DNA of 64,000 nucleotides from Nitrospira sp. (GTDB lineage Bacteria; Nitrospirota; Nitrospiria; Nitrospirales; Nitrospiraceae), in the NCBI GenBank assembly GCA_024998685.1, contig JACOEH010000014.1, forward strand, positions 1 to 64,000. Direction: 5' to 3'. The notes under the pieces were generated by a model. It was not told the origin of the DNA and did no database searches. It saw only the letters and a program-made list of their open reading frames with translations. The translations under genes were made by a program, and so were the position numbers. The first letter of the stretch is position 1. Every line of letters begins with the position of its first letter. Of the stretch, positions 63,485 to 64,000 are shown one piece after another.

Positions 63485-64000
63485 GCACCATACACACTGC
63501 GCTGAGAGACTTGGGTATTCAAGCCGTGAATTCCGGTGGGAGTACCGGCAATGCCTGGTGGTCCGGTCGTAATGACGGATCCCTTCTCCCCTCGATCAAT
63601 CCTGCAACCGGCGAGCAAATTGCCGGTGTCTATCCATGCTCATCCGAAGATTACCAGCGGATTGTAAAAGAATCGATTGAGGCGTTCCGCATCTGGCGTA
63701 TGGTGCCGGCCCCGAAGCGTGGCGAGATGGTCCGGCTGATCGGCCAAGCCTTGCGTGAAAAAAAGGATCAATTGGGCACGCTTGTCTCGCTGGAAGTCGG
63801 CAAGATCAAGGCGGAAGGCGACGGCGAAGTGCAGGAGATGATCGATATGGCGGATTTCGCCGTCGGTCAATCGCGAATGCTGTACGGCGTCACGATGCAG
63901 TCCGAGCGGCCGGCCCACAGAATGAGCGAGCAGTGGCACCCCCTAGGACCGGTCGGCGTCATCACCGCGTTCAACTTTCCTGTTGCCGTGTGGGCTTGGA
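63481..64000 (+). CDS. ALDH7-type aldehyde dehydrogenase, partial (cut by window end)
   Basis: The first 173 residues of an aldehyde dehydrogenase, cut at the right edge. '[15 protein letters not shown]', '[34 protein letters not shown]' in part, '[28 protein letters not shown]' in part. The block '[20 protein letters not shown]' is characteristic of ALDH7 (antiquitin, aminoadipate semialdehyde dehydrogenase). It oxidises aminoadipate semialdehyde to aminoadipate. The catalytic Cys and Glu lie beyond the window. It overlaps the saccharopine dehydrogenase gene by four bases and is translationally coupled to it. Confidence 0.92.
   Translation, partial: MSTIHTALRDLGIQAVNSGGSTGNAWWSGRNDGSLLPSINPATGEQIAGVYPCSSEDYQRIVKESIEAFRIWRMVPAPKRGEMVRLIGQALREKKDQLGTLVSLEVGKIKAEGDGEVQEMIDMADFAVGQSRMLYGVTMQSERPAHRMSEQWHPLGPVGVITAFNFPVAVWAW

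Overview
The window is chromosomal DNA of a Gram-negative bacterium: it has outer-membrane barrels, lipoproteins with lipoboxes, a lipid A deacylase-like barrel and a complete type VI secretion system (T6SS). Protein style (DUF4384/LPP20-like lipoproteins, PKD/heme lipoproteins, HEAT-FHA T6SS proteins) suggests Nitrospirota, probably Nitrospira. This is a judgement from reading; no taxonomic search was possible. No rRNA, tRNA, CRISPR array or insertion sequence was recognised.

Layout. 0.4-2.3 kb: two small secreted proteins (LPP20-like, DUF4384). 2.5-6.8 kb, minus strand: a lysyl-endopeptidase-like serine protease with VWD and Ig-like domains, downstream of an outer-membrane barrel. 7.2-10.7 kb: a membrane Ser/Thr kinase facing an FHA-transmembrane-lytic transglycosylase fusion. 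11-15.4 kb: a gene graveyard with a twice-frameshifted TIGR02270 HEAT gene, a second TIGR02270 shard, and relics of vapBC, hicB, another vapC and brnT. An intact PagL-like barrel and lipoprotein sit among them.

15.4-50.3 kb, all minus strand: the T6SS. In transcription order it runs degenerate kinase-like protein, FHA protein, TssJ, TssK, TssL, TssM, TagF, TagJ, TssA, TssB, TssC, Hcp, an unknown candidate effector, HigB/HigA, TssE, TssF, TssG, ClpV, a DUF5995-like protein, VgrG, DUF6484, DUF2169, PAAR-like DUF4150, a thiolase-like protein, an AHH nuclease effector, Imm11, Imm49, FHA-HEAT (TIGR02270) and an HExxH protein. All thirteen core Tss proteins are present. The VgrG-to-Imm49 block reads as an effector-loading cassette: spike, tip, adaptor, nuclease and immunity. 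Kinase, degenerate kinase and three FHA proteins suggest control by threonine phosphorylation.

50.3-54 kb, plus strand: two tandem barrels paralogous to the one at 5.3 kb. 54-58.6 kb: two lipoproteins with PKD/Ig-like modules and CxxCH heme motifs. 58.6-60.6 kb: a Sel1-caspase lipoprotein. 60.9-62.3 kb: three small unassigned or NTF2-like proteins. 62.4-64 kb: a saccharopine dehydrogenase-like gene overlapping an ALDH7-type aldehyde dehydrogenase that runs off the end; together they suggest lysine catabolism through aminoadipate semialdehyde.

Most interesting: two candidate T6SS effectors (HExxH protein; unknown gene beside hcp), the FHA-SLT fusion, an enlarged TssE, a higBA promoter that looks leaderless, and the toxin-antitoxin relics at the T6SS border.
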